From an uncultured Clostridia bacterium (GTDB lineage Bacteria > Bacillota > Clostridia > Christensenellales > Aristaeellaceae): DNA of 6,822 nucleotides. Every line of letters starts with the position of its first letter. The first letter of the stretch is position 1. The DNA lies in NCBI GenBank assembly GCA_937907055.1, contig CALCTW010000100.1, forward strand, positions 1 to 6,822, read 5' to 3'. The notes under the pieces are model-generated. The model was not told the origin of the DNA. It searched no databases and saw only the letters and a list, made by a program, of their open reading frames with translations. Both the position numbers and the translations under genes were made by a program. Positions 1-6,822 of the stretch are shown one piece after another.

Positions 1-40
1 AAGCACATTCCCGAAGCGATTGCCGGGGAATGTGCTTTTT
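1..40 (+). terminator. Rho-independent terminator of a gene left of the window
   Basis: Positions 1-12 and 26-37 form a perfect 12-bp stem around a 13-nt loop. On the plus strand the stem runs into a T tract (36-40), so it can end a plus-strand transcript arriving from outside the window. An A tract lies on the minus-strand approach (about 36-40 read in reverse). The hairpin may therefore also stop the minus-strand RNA that starts near 237, but the bases that would form its U tract are outside the window. Confidence 0.85.
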
Positions 41-41
41 G

Positions 42-237
42 AAAATAAAAAAGCCCCAAAGGACCGCTGCCATCCGTTTTTTCACCCGCTATGTAAAGCA
101 GGCCGGTGTCCTGCGAAAAGCCTCTGCCTTCCCCTGGCGTGAAGGATCACGGGGGCATGACATCATCTTTTGACGACGCGGACTCCATTTAGTGAACTGT
201 GGGTAAAAATGGAAAACTGACGCACATTCCAGGAAGT
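42..237 (-). ncRNA. Candidate structured small RNA, 6S-like architecture
   Basis: No credible protein gene lies here, but a perfect promoter just upstream predicts a transcript beginning near 237. It would end at the T-rich stretch at 41-53 or at the 1-37 hairpin. Folding by eye gives a rod. An outer stem pairs 212-201 with 87-70, with bulges. A central bubble follows, with 200-184 on one side and 107-88 on the other; the second side carries a short GCT/AGC hairpin. An inner stem pairs 183-177 with 115-108 with one bulge. Two apical hairpins follow: 176-172 with 167-163 around an AAAA loop, and 155-147 with 142-131 around a TCCT loop. A length near 195 nt and a bubble starting near nucleotide 38 match 6S RNA, which binds the housekeeping RNA polymerase. 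However, the extreme 5' and 3' ends do not pair as well as in a typical 6S RNA. A cis-regulatory leader for a gene to the left is the main alternative. The class is inferred from shape, not from a recognised sequence signature. Confidence 0.45.
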
Positions 238-243
238 GATTTC

Positions 244-272
244 ATTATAAGCGCGGAGTGATGCTTTGTCAA
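244..272 (-). promoter_or_regulatory. Perfect consensus sigma-A promoter firing leftward
   Basis: On the minus strand, TTGACA (272-267) and TATAAT (249-244) are separated by exactly 17 nt, an exact match to the housekeeping consensus. Transcription should start near 237. It lies beyond the stop and terminator of the peptidase gene and points away from it, with no protein gene following inside the window, so it most likely drives the structured RNA. Confidence 0.85.
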
Positions 273-304
273 CGAGAAAACAGAAAAATGAACTGTGCAT
301 TTGG

Positions 305-343
305 AAAGAAAGCAGCGGTCCGCTTCAGGGGATGATCCGCCGC
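305..343 (-). terminator. Terminator of the S41 peptidase gene
   Basis: On the minus strand, 343-334 pairs with 320-312 in a 9-bp stem with one G-U pair and one bulged A. The loop is 13 nt, and TTTCTTT follows at 311-305. It lies 27 nt after the peptidase stop codon. The U tract is interrupted, so termination may be incomplete. Confidence 0.6.
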
Positions 344-369
344 GCTGATTGCTGTATCCGTCCGGGGAA

Positions 370-2193
370 TCAGCGGATGGTATCGAGGAATTCTACAAGG
401 GCGGGGCGGTCGTAGAAAGAAGCAGGCTTGCGAAGCGGAATATCCGCTTCCACACCGCGATCGATGTTGTAGAAAGCACCGTTCTTTACAATGCTCATCC
501 GATAGTTGCTGGAGATGGAGAAGAGCGTACCGTCCGCGGCGGAAATGTTACGCACCGTGCAGGCGCCGCCGCCGGTCGTCTGTCCCACAAGGGTCACGCG
601 CCCGTCCTGTTTGAACAGGGCGGCCAGCAGATTGCCGCTGGAGAAGGTATTGCCGTTGACCAGACAATACACATCAAGGTAATTTACGCCAAGCTCGTCA
701 TCTTTGAGACACTTTCCGTCCAGATTCACATCCACCCAGTAGACTGTGGTGTACTGCGCGCCGTTGGAAACGTCCTCGATGCTCAGGTTGGCCGCGCCCA
801 GCACCCAGGAAGCGATATACATACAGGCGTTCAGATGACCGCCGCCGTTGCAGGAAAGGTCGATCACGACCTTACGGATCGGACTGTCCTGCCGATGAAT
901 ACGGTTATGCGCCCAAATGACCAGAGAAATGGTATCGGTCATATAGATATCATAGAAATGATCATACAGGTTGGTGTCGTAATAGTCCTTATGGGCGCTG
1001 ATGAAGGAATCGAAGGTGACAAAAGCCGTATCACCGATCTCATAATAACCGTCCCGGATCTGATCGTCAGCGGTGATCCCCGCGGCCTCGCGTGCTTTCT
1101 TGAAACGGTCATACAGCTGCTTGCTGTCATCCCATGTGATGGAACTGTTGTCACCGGAGGCCTGGAAATCACTTCCGGCATAGAAGGAAGCGCTGGTCAG
1201 GCCGGAGTGCCTGTCACCGAAGTAACCGTCCAGCACCTGATACAGAGCATTTGTGAACACGATCGGATCGGTGCTTTTGAGGTCGCCTTCCAGACCGGCG
1301 GCAATGAAATATTGATCAAAGCCGTTGGTGACACCATGTTCTTCTTTCAGGCCATAGCAGTGATCAAGCATGAGGCAAAGCTCGTTGTAGGTAAAACGCG
1401 ACAGCTCCGCGCTGCGTTCTCTCTTTGCCGGGCGGTAGAACAGATCATACTGTGTCAATCCTTCCGCGTTGGTAACGGTATTGTTCAGGCCGTCCCGGGT
1501 AACGAAAAGCGCTTCGCTGTTGTAGGTGATCGGGGCCGGCATCAGGATATCGGATACAGTTGCCAGTGGCAGATAGAGCTGATTATCATACACGATCATG
1601 CTGATGTCATATTCGCTCAGGAAAACAGAGGTGGATTCACCTTCGCGCTTGAAGGAATGCGTGGGGACCCGCCTGTAGAGATTGACGAAGGGGCGGTCGT
1701 CATCATTGTTCCATCGGATGGAGCCGTCTTCTTCATGATAGAGCCCGTCTGCTGTAACAATATCGCCGCCGGAGAGCGCGTGCGGAGCGACCATGAACAG
1801 ATCTCTGTTGTTGATCCAGAGCATATTGACATCATCATCAAAAAGGACAAGGGAGCCATTCTCACGCTTGATGTAGAATACCTCGCAGTCCGGATCCTCC
1901 TCTTCGCCGAGCGACAGGAGACGCGCTTCCTCCAGCGCGCGGTAGGTGGCGCGTCCGGATTCCATTTTGAAGTCCGTCATGAAATTGAGCAACCGCACGA
2001 TGGCCTCAACAGAGCAATACGGGATATCCATGCAGCCGTCAAAAAAGGCGACGCCAAGGGTTTCCTGATTCACGCTGTTATAGAAATAAATGGGCAGTTC
2101 GGTGAATACAGGCCCTTCTGCTTCCCCGAAGACAGGGATGGCAGAGCAGACAAACACAACGACGAACAGCAGAGAAAGCAGCTTTTTAAACAT
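370..2193 (-). CDS. Secreted S41-family peptidase with stalk-like N-terminal region
   Basis: The 607-residue product probably cleaves peptides outside the cytoplasm. Residues 1-25 look like a Sec signal peptide: KK at 3-4, a hydrophobic core at 5-20 and likely cleavage near 22-26. A cysteine is present at 16, but there is no good lipobox. Residues about 33-70 and 195-235 resemble copper-amine-oxidase-type N-terminal repeats (a weak match). The C-terminal half carries S41 landmarks: DRHSGL (327-332, His329), IDLSCNGGG (444-452), NTFSSGN (515-521, probable nucleophile Ser518) and GVEADIPL (580-587). The lysine that follows the nucleophile by about 25 residues in Tsp/CtpA enzymes is replaced by a glycine stretch (541-543). 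This points to the Ser/His arrangement of tricorn-like members. The start at 2193 is chosen because the signal peptide begins there, GAAAGGG lies upstream, and the promoter's start site (about 2239) lies inside a longer frame that opens at 2268. It appears monocistronic. The natural substrate is unknown. Confidence 0.85.
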   Translation of the reverse strand: MFKKLLSLLFVVVFVCSAIPVFGEAEGPVFTELPIYFYNSVNQETLGVAFFDGCMDIPYCSVEAIVRLLNFMTDFKMESGRATYRALEEARLLSLGEEEDPDCEVFYIKRENGSLVLFDDDVNMLWINNRDLFMVAPHALSGGDIVTADGLYHEEDGSIRWNNDDDRPFVNLYRRVPTHSFKREGESTSVFLSEYDISMIVYDNQLYLPLATVSDILMPAPITYNSEALFVTRDGLNNTVTNAEGLTQYDLFYRPAKRERSAELSRFTYNELCLMLDHCYGLKEEHGVTNGFDQYFIAAGLEGDLKSTDPIVFTNALYQVLDGYFGDRHSGLTSASFYAGSDFQASGDNSSITWDDSKQLYDRFKKAREAAGITADDQIRDGYYEIGDTAFVTFDSFISAHKDYYDTNLYDHFYDIYMTDTISLVIWAHNRIHRQDSPIRKVVIDLSCNGGGHLNACMYIASWVLGAANLSIEDVSNGAQYTTVYWVDVNLDGKCLKDDELGVNYLDVYCLVNGNTFSSGNLLAALFKQDGRVTLVGQTTGGGACTVRNISAADGTLFSISSNYRMSIVKNGAFYNIDRGVEADIPLRKPASFYDRPALVEFLDTIR

Positions 2194-2204
2194 ACGCGGA
2201 CTGA

Positions 2205-2213
2205 CCCTTTCTT
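2205..2213 (-). promoter_or_regulatory. Ribosome binding site of the S41 peptidase gene
   Basis: AAGAAAGGG lies 11 nt before the ATG at 2193. It is weaker and farther from the start than the AGGAGG sites of the neighbouring genes. It still supports the 2193 start over the upstream in-frame ATGs at 2268 and 2247, which lie before the predicted transcription start. Confidence 0.5.
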
Positions 2214-2245
2214 TATCATTGACCCGGGGGCATTTGACAGAGTCC

Positions 2246-2273
2246 ATTATAGCATATACGATCGACAATACAA
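2246..2273 (-). promoter_or_regulatory. Extended -10 promoter of the S41 peptidase gene
   Basis: On the minus strand, TGC-TATAAT (2254-2246) is a perfect extended -10 element. A weak -35, TTGTAT (2273-2268), sits 16 nt upstream. The predicted start near 2239 gives a leader of about 46 nt. Confidence 0.7.
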
Positions 2274-2314
2274 AGCAAAACTACGGCTTAGCCTTATCCT
2301 GTCACGCGGCGGAC

Positions 2315-2377
2315 AAAAACACGCCCCCTTCGACCGGCGTGTATCAAAGGCGCTTGACGCGGGGATCGAAAGGGGGC
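2315..2377 (-). terminator. Terminator of the deoB-punA operon
   Basis: On the minus strand, 2377-2366 pairs with 2333-2323 as an 11-bp GC-rich stem with one bulged A. The loop is 32 nt and can fold further. A GTG and five T (2319-2315) follow. It begins about 50 nt after the punA stop codon and separates this operon from the peptidase promoter. Confidence 0.75.
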
Positions 2378-2427
2378 ATTGTTCATTCAGAACGAAGAGA
2401 TCTATATGCTTTTTGGTCATCAAGCGT

Positions 2428-3243
2428 TCAGACCGCGCCGAGAATGGCGGTCATCAGCGCGGAGAAGTCTTTTTCCACGCGTTTCCCGGTCTCGATGACT
2501 TCGCTGTGCGTGATAGGCTGGTCCAGCACGCCGGCAGCCATGTTGGTGATGCAGCTGATGCCGAGCACGCGCATACCGGCATGTACAGCGGCCATGATCT
2601 CCGGCACAGTGGACATGCCCACGGCATCCGCGCCCATCACGCGGGTCATGCGGATCTCTGCCTTGCTTTCAAAGGCCGGACCGCTCATCATGCAGTATAC
2701 GCCCTCCTGAAGGTGCATGCCCAGTTTTTCCGCGCAGGCGCGCGCCTTGGAACGCAGTTCCTTCGAGCAGGCATCACTCATATCAGGGAAACGGGGCCCC
2801 AGTTCATCGCAGTTATCACCGCGAAGAGGACTTGCGCCGCACAGATTGATAAAATCGCTGATCAGCATCAGATCGCCCGGCTGATAGGCGGTATTGACAC
2901 CGCCCGCGGCGTTGGTGAGGATCACGGTGTTCACGCCCAGCAGCTTCATCACACGCACCGGGCGGATGATGGTAACCATGTCATGACCTTCATAGTAGTG
3001 GAAACGTCCGCTCATCAGGCACACCCGACGCCCGCCGATGGTGGCGAAAATGAATTTACCGGCGTGACCGGGAACCGTCACATTGGGGAAATGGGGGATA
3101 CCGGCATAAGGAAGGCTGACGGCATCCGGCAGATCATTGCCGTAATTGCCAAGACCGCTGCCCAGGACAAGGCCGATCTCCGCCTCCCCGCACCGCGCGC
3201 GGATATAATCAGCCGCCTCGCGGATCTTTTGCATTTCAGTCAT
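2428..3243 (-). CDS. punA: Purine nucleoside phosphorylase, trimeric type
   Basis: A cytosolic salvage and catabolic enzyme that splits purine (deoxy)nucleosides with phosphate into free base and (deoxy)ribose-1-phosphate. At 271 residues it has the normal length of the trimeric (PNP-I, human-like) family rather than the hexameric DeoD family. Visible motifs are GLVLGSGLG (24-32, phosphate-binding Ser29), SGRFHYYEG (78-86, with Arg80, His82, Tyr84 and Glu85), TNAAGG (110-115), GPAFES (188-193) and VGMSTVPE (208-215). Asn234 and His246 correspond to human Asn243 and His257. The Asn fits preference for 6-oxopurines such as inosine and guanosine. AAGGAGGG (3257-3250) sits 6 nt before the ATG. 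The gene follows deoB by 16 nt, so the two are co-transcribed: the ribose-1-phosphate it makes is the DeoB substrate. No frame damage or missing catalytic residue was seen. Confidence 0.95.
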   Translation of the reverse strand: MTEMQKIREAADYIRARCGEAEIGLVLGSGLGNYGNDLPDAVSLPYAGIPHFPNVTVPGHAGKFIFATIGGRRVCLMSGRFHYYEGHDMVTIIRPVRVMKLLGVNTVILTNAAGGVNTAYQPGDLMLISDFINLCGASPLRGDNCDELGPRFPDMSDACSKELRSKARACAEKLGMHLQEGVYCMMSGPAFESKAEIRMTRVMGADAVGMSTVPEIMAAVHAGMRVLGISCITNMAAGVLDQPITHSEVIETGKRVEKDFSALMTAILGAV

Positions 3244-3259
3244 GAGGGTCCCTCCTTTT

Positions 3260-4423
3260 TTACCTGACAGCGTTCAGGAAACTGACGGCGCCAAAGCGTT
3301 CTTTAAGCCCAAGATGCTCGCATACTGTGGCGGCAATATCGGCATAGGTGGCACGGGTGCCGAGATCGGTATGACCGGTCATGCTCTTTGTGTAATACAG
3401 CAGGGGGATATATTCCCTTGTGTGGTCGGTGCCCTTGAAGGTGGGGTCACAGCCGTGATCGGCGGTGATGATGAGGATATCCTCATCGGTCATCAGGGAA
3501 GTGATCTCCGGCAGCTTGCTGTCGAAATACTCCAGTGCGTCGGCATAGCCCTGCGCGTCCCGGCGGTGGCCGTAAGTGGAATCAAAGTCGACCAGATTGA
3601 CGAAGAGAAGACCGTTGAAATCCTGACGGAGATAATTGAGCGTGGCGTCGATGCATTTGGGGTTGCCGGCCGCGTGATCGCTGCCGGTGAGACCGCGAAG
3701 GGCGAAGATATCTTCGATCTTGCCGACGCCCAGCACGGAAAGCCCGGCGGCCTTGATCACATCCAGCATGGTCTCGCCGGTGGGCTCCAGTGAGAAATCA
3801 CGCCGTTCGCCCGTACGCGTGAAATGACCGGCAGCGGTGCCGATGAAGGGCCTTGCAATGACACGGCCCACGGCGTGCCTGCCCTGCAGCTGCGCTCTCG
3901 CGACACGGCAGAGCTCATATAACTTTTCGATGGGATAAATGTCCTTGTGGCAGGCGATCTGGAACACGCTGTCGCCGGATGTGTATACGATGGGGTATCC
4001 GGTCCGCAGATGCTCTTCTCCCAGTTCATCCAGAATGGCGGTGCCGCTGGCCGGCTTGTTGCCGATCACCTTTGTGCCGATGGCGGATTCAAAGGCGGCA
4101 ATGACCTCCTGCGGGAAACCATCCGGATAGGTGGGGAACGCCTGACTCAGTTTCAGACCGCTCATCTCCCAGTGACCGGTCGTGGTATCCTTGCCCTGAC
4201 TCACTTCAATGGCGCGGCCTGTGCTGCCGTGAATGTTGTCCGCGGGGCTCATGCCGATCCCCGGAATGGCGCCGAGACCCATTTTACGCATATTCGGCAC
4301 CTTCAGACCGATCTTCTGATGGATATGTCCCAATGTATTGGCACCTTCATCGCCGAACGCGGCGGCATCGGGCAATGCCCCGGCACCGACCGAATCCAGA
4401 ACGATCACGATTGCTCTTTTCAT
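3260..4423 (-). CDS. deoB: Phosphopentomutase
   Basis: Interconverts (deoxy)ribose-1-phosphate and (deoxy)ribose-5-phosphate in the cytosol, linking nucleoside breakdown to central pentose metabolism. The 387-residue length is typical. It is an alkaline-phosphatase-superfamily metalloenzyme using two Mn ions. The metal-ligand pattern is complete: Asp10 in VLDSVGAGALPD (8-19), Asp281 and His286 in DFDSTYGHRRD (279-289), Asp322 and His323 in TADHG (320-324), and His334 in GTDHTREYIP (331-340). The phosphorylated threonine of Bacillus cereus DeoB (Thr85) corresponds to Thr82 in GKDTTTGHWE (77-86). The cap domain occupies about residues 95-215. AGGAGG (4436-4431) lies 7 nt before the ATG. It is the first gene of the deoB-punA operon, and the stop TAA (3262-3260) is followed directly by the punA ribosome binding site. 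Confidence 0.97.
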   Translation of the reverse strand: MKRAIVIVLDSVGAGALPDAAAFGDEGANTLGHIHQKIGLKVPNMRKMGLGAIPGIGMSPADNIHGSTGRAIEVSQGKDTTTGHWEMSGLKLSQAFPTYPDGFPQEVIAAFESAIGTKVIGNKPASGTAILDELGEEHLRTGYPIVYTSGDSVFQIACHKDIYPIEKLYELCRVARAQLQGRHAVGRVIARPFIGTAAGHFTRTGERRDFSLEPTGETMLDVIKAAGLSVLGVGKIEDIFALRGLTGSDHAAGNPKCIDATLNYLRQDFNGLLFVNLVDFDSTYGHRRDAQGYADALEYFDSKLPEITSLMTDEDILIITADHGCDPTFKGTDHTREYIPLLYYTKSMTGHTDLGTRATYADIAATVCEHLGLKERFGAVSFLNAVR

Positions 4424-4465
4424 ATAACAGCCTCCTGTAAGGGTGATTGATTGTTTTGCAGATCA

Positions 4466-4494
4466 ATTATACACCCAAATCATTGATTTGAAAA
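4466..4494 (-). promoter_or_regulatory. Promoter of the deoB-punA operon
   Basis: On the minus strand, TATAAT (4471-4466) is preceded at 17 nt by TTTTCA (4494-4489), which matches the -35 consensus at four of six positions. The predicted start near 4459 gives a leader of about 36 nt before deoB. The spacer contains a perfect palindrome, so the promoter is probably regulated. Confidence 0.7.
4476..4490. promoter_or_regulatory. Candidate operator palindrome in the deoB promoter
   Basis: CAAATCA and TGATTTG flank a single central base, giving a perfect 15-bp inverted repeat. It fills most of the spacer between the -35 and -10 elements and touches the -35 hexamer, where a bound repressor would block RNA polymerase. 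A second, looser inverted repeat (ATTGAT 4446-4451 and ATCAAT 4462-4467) covers the -10 and start region. Nucleoside operons are commonly controlled by repressors, but the protein that would bind here cannot be named from this window. Confidence 0.5.
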
Positions 4495-4561
4495 GCGAAA
4501 ACGGATACCGCGATCATTTGCGGTTTTATCGACGGTTTATCTTTATTTGTGCGGCCGGGAA

Positions 4562-4570
4562 TGATATAAT
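4562..4570 (+). promoter_or_regulatory. Extended -10 promoter of the RNA methyltransferase gene
   Basis: TGA-TATAAT (4562-4570) is a perfect extended -10 element. At 17 nt upstream only TTTATT (4542-4547) is found, a weak -35. Transcription should start near 4577, 25 nt before the ATG. It diverges from the deoB promoter, with about 70 bp between the two -35 and -10 regions. Confidence 0.65.
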
Positions 4571-4601
4571 AACAGGGAAATGAAGCCTTGGAGGAATTGT
4601 G

Positions 4602-5756
4602 ATGGAGTTTCTGGCGACCGCGGCCTTCGGTCTGGAAGGCGTTGTCAAGCGTGAATTGCAGCAGATGGGGCTGGAGGCCAGGGCAGATCTGGGCTGTGTG
4701 CGTTTCTCGGGAGATCTGAATGATGCCTTCCGCGCCAATCTATGGCTGCGATGCGCCGACCGCGTGCAGCTTTTGCTTGCGGAAGAAGAGGTGCATTCGT
4801 TTGAGGAGCTGTTCCAGCTGGTGAAGACCATTGCCTGGGAGAAGCTGCTGCCGCCGGATGCCCGTATCCCTGTCACGGGAAAGTGCGTAAAGAGTATTCT
4901 CATGTCCATCCGTGACTGCCAGTCGATCGCGAAGAAGGCCATTGTGGAGCGCATGAAAAGGGCGTATCACCGGGAGATCTTGCCGGAATCCGGCGCGGAG
5001 TATCATGTGGATGTTGCCATCCACAAGGATGTTTGCCGTGTCACGCTGAATACCAGCGGCGAGGCGCTGAACAAGCGCGGCTACCGCACGTGGAACGGCG
5101 AAGCGCCGCTTCGGGAAACGCTTGCCGCAGCGCTTATACTGACAAGCGGGTGGCATCCGTGGCAGCCGCTGTACGATCCGTGCTGCGGCACCGGGACGCT
5201 GTTAATCGAAGCGGCGTTCATTGCGCTCAACCGCGCGCCGGGACTCAGAAGACCCTTTGCCATGGAAAACTGGTCGTTTGTTGATAAGGATGTGTGTCAG
5301 CGGGCGCGGCGCGAGGCACAGAGCCGTTACGACGAGTGCGCTTCGCGCGAGATCAGAATCGCGGGATCGGATATCGACCCGGAGGCAATCGAGCTTGCGC
5401 GCAGGCACATCCGTCAGGCGGGACTTTCCAACCGCATCGAGCTTGCGGTGATGGACATGAGAGACGTGACGCTTAAAGGCGAACCGGGCACGATTGTTGC
5501 CAATCCGCCATACGGAGAACGCATTGGCGACCGGCGCGTGGCGCACGTGGTCGCGCGTCAGCTGGGCGAGCTTTCGCGCCGCTGTCCGGGGTGGAACGTG
5601 TACGCGTTCTCAGCGGATATGGGTTTTGAACGGGAATTCGGCCGGCCCGCCACCCGAAGGCGCCGATTCTTCAACGGAAGAATCGAGTGCGAATACCATA
5701 TGTTTGAAAACGCCGTGCCGAACGGCGGCGCACATACGCGAGGAGGCAAGTCATGA
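4602..5756 (+). CDS. rlmL: THUMP-domain class I SAM-dependent RNA methyltransferase (RlmL/YpsC type)
   Basis: Probably transfers methyl from S-adenosylmethionine to a guanine in RNA; E. coli RlmL makes m2G2445 in 23S rRNA. The 384 residues match the stand-alone YpsC-like form, without the RlmK half that is fused to RlmL in E. coli. A ferredoxin-like and THUMP RNA-binding region spans about 1-155. The Rossmann methyltransferase domain follows, with motif I DPCCGTGTLLIEAA (192-205), an acidic ribose-binding motif GSDIDPEAI (255-263, Asp257) and catalytic NPPYGERI (301-308). An NPPY tetrad fits methylation of an exocyclic amino group. GGAGG (4590-4594) is 7 nt from the ATG at 4602. An in-frame GTG at 4599 is possible but would be only 4 nt away. 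The stop overlaps the next start by ATGA. The exact target nucleotide is inferred only from the family. Confidence 0.9.
   Translation: MEFLATAAFGLEGVVKRELQQMGLEARADLGCVRFSGDLNDAFRANLWLRCADRVQLLLAEEEVHSFEELFQLVKTIAWEKLLPPDARIPVTGKCVKSILMSIRDCQSIAKKAIVERMKRAYHREILPESGAEYHVDVAIHKDVCRVTLNTSGEALNKRGYRTWNGEAPLRETLAAALILTSGWHPWQPLYDPCCGTGTLLIEAAFIALNRAPGLRRPFAMENWSFVDKDVCQRARREAQSRYDECASREIRIAGSDIDPEAIELARRHIRQAGLSNRIELAVMDMRDVTLKGEPGTIVANPPYGERIGDRRVAHVVARQLGELSRRCPGWNVYAFSADMGFEREFGRPATRRRRFFNGRIECEYHMFENAVPNGGAHTRGGKS
5741..5756 (+). promoter_or_regulatory. Internal ribosome binding site and ATGA stop/start overlap
   Basis: AGGAGG (5741-5746) precedes the glycosidase ATG (5753-5755) by 6 nt. This ATG overlaps the methyltransferase TGA (5754-5756). 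The arrangement fixes the start of the second gene and implies that both are read from one mRNA. Confidence 0.85.
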
Positions 5757-6822
5757 AAGCCATTTTCAATCGAGCACCCCTGACCCCGAACACCCTTTCG
5801 CCGCTTTCTCTGGGCTCAATCCGTCCGGAAGGCTGGCTGCGCGCGCAGCTGGAAACGCAGGCAAAGGGAATCACGGGCAAGCTCCGTGAAATCTGGCCGT
5901 ATGTCGGAAACGATTGCGGATGGCTGGGCGGCAGCGGCGACAGCTGGGAACGCGCGCCGTATTATCTGGACGGGCTGGTTTCGCTTGCTTATGTTCTGGA
6001 CGACGAAAAGCTCAAAGCAAGCGCGCAGGATTATATCGAGTGGATTTTGAAAAGCCAGCGCGAGGACGGATGGTTCGGACCGGAGATCAACGAGGATTAC
6101 TGGCCGCTGATGATCTGCCTGAAAGCGTTGTATGCCTATTTTACGGCGACCATGGACAAGCGCGTGCTTCCGTTCATGGACAAATTCTTCCGTTACGAGT
6201 ACAAAAATATCGACAGTAAGCCCTTTCGCGGCTGGGCCTGCGCGCGCGGCGGCGAAAACATGCTGGCGGCGCTGAGACTTTACAACATTACCGGGCAGAA
6301 GTATCTGATCGAGCTTTGCAAGAAGATTCGCACGCAGACGCTCGATTGGCCGAACATTTTCCACACCTTCCCGAACATCCAGCCGCTTTCCAAGTCGCTC
6401 AAATGGGATCGCTTAAAGAGCGCGATGTCGGAGGAGAGCGACGGACTGGAAGGTACGGATCATCCGTATTTCAACACGTATTACCATCAGTCCCACGGCG
6501 TAAATGTCGCCATGGGCTTAAAAACGCCCGGCGTGATCAACATGTTCAAAAGCGGTTTCAAGGAGCAGGGCGGCTTCAGATTTGGCTGGCAGAAGCTGAT
6601 GAAGCATCACGGCGTGGCATACGGTATGTTCACCTGCGACGAGCACTTGAACGGTTCGTCCCCCACGCAGGGCACCGAAAGCTGCGCGGTGGTGGAACTG
6701 ATGGATTCGCTTGAAACCCTGATCGGCTGCGGTGACTTTGGCGAGGATTTGCCGGATATTCTGGAAAAAATCGCCTTTAACGCGCTTCCGTCCCTGTTTA
6801 CGGCGGATATAATGGGGCGGCA
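5753..6822 (+). CDS. GH127-like glycosidase (beta-L-arabinofuranosidase-type, DUF1680), 3' truncated by the window
   Basis: The frame stays open from the ATG at 5753 to the window edge, giving 356 complete codons; the C-terminal part is missing. No signal peptide is visible, so it probably acts in the cytosol on imported oligosaccharides. The N-terminal two thirds look like the alpha/alpha-barrel of the COG3533/GH127 group: a WLR motif (28-30), ERAPYYLDGLVSLAY (66-80), FRGWACARGGENMLAAL (158-174), HQSHGVNVAMGLKTPG (245-260) and GMFTCDEHLNG (291-301). GTESCAVVE (307-315) fits the Glu-x-Cys zinc site of HypBA1 (Glu338, Cys340), here Glu309 and Cys311. The catalytic cysteine pair would lie beyond the edge. 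AGGAGG (5741-5746) lies 6 nt upstream, inside the preceding gene, and the ATGA overlap suggests translational coupling. The family relation is fairly clear. The substrate (beta-L-arabinofuranoside or another sugar) is not settled. Confidence 0.8.
   Translation, partial: MKAIFNRAPLTPNTLSPLSLGSIRPEGWLRAQLETQAKGITGKLREIWPYVGNDCGWLGGSGDSWERAPYYLDGLVSLAYVLDDEKLKASAQDYIEWILKSQREDGWFGPEINEDYWPLMICLKALYAYFTATMDKRVLPFMDKFFRYEYKNIDSKPFRGWACARGGENMLAALRLYNITGQKYLIELCKKIRTQTLDWPNIFHTFPNIQPLSKSLKWDRLKSAMSEESDGLEGTDHPYFNTYYHQSHGVNVAMGLKTPGVINMFKSGFKEQGGFRFGWQKLMKHHGVAYGMFTCDEHLNGSSPTQGTESCAVVELMDSLETLIGCGDFGEDLPDILEKIAFNALPSLFTADIMGR

Overview
The window reads as a bacterial chromosome fragment, most likely from a moderately GC-rich member of the Firmicutes, class Clostridia (an inference). 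The grounds are strong AGGAGG-type ribosome binding sites, textbook sigma-A promoters, a deoB-punA nucleoside catabolism pair, an S41 peptidase with a stalk-like N-terminal region, and a GH127/DUF1680-type glycosidase. The last two are common in gut and rumen Clostridia.

Layout from left to right. Positions 1-40 hold a perfect 12-bp stem terminator for a gene to the left. Positions 41-243 hold no credible protein gene. They lie downstream of a perfect minus-strand promoter (TTGACA, 17 nt, TATAAT, at 244-272), and the predicted transcript of about 195 nt folds into a rod with a large central bubble. It is therefore reported as a candidate 6S-like RNA, with a leader-RNA alternative. Positions 370-2193 (minus) encode a secreted S41-family peptidase with its own promoter and terminator. 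Positions 2428-4423 (minus) hold a two-gene operon: phosphopentomutase (deoB) followed after 16 nt by trimeric-type purine nucleoside phosphorylase (punA). It has a promoter whose spacer carries a perfect 15-bp palindrome and ends in a hairpin terminator. Divergently, positions 4602-5756 (plus) encode a THUMP-domain RNA methyltransferase of the RlmL/YpsC type. Its stop codon overlaps by ATGA the start of a GH127-like (beta-L-arabinofuranosidase-type) glycosidase that runs off the right edge.

Together, PunA and DeoB convert purine nucleosides to base plus (deoxy)ribose-5-phosphate, which feeds pentose metabolism. The glycosidase may release pentoses from plant polysaccharide, but its coupling to an rRNA methyltransferase gene has no evident functional logic. 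No mobile element, CRISPR array, tRNA or rRNA was seen. The points most worth following are the structured RNA region at the left end, the palindrome in the deoB promoter, and the apparent Ser/His-type active site in the S41 peptidase.
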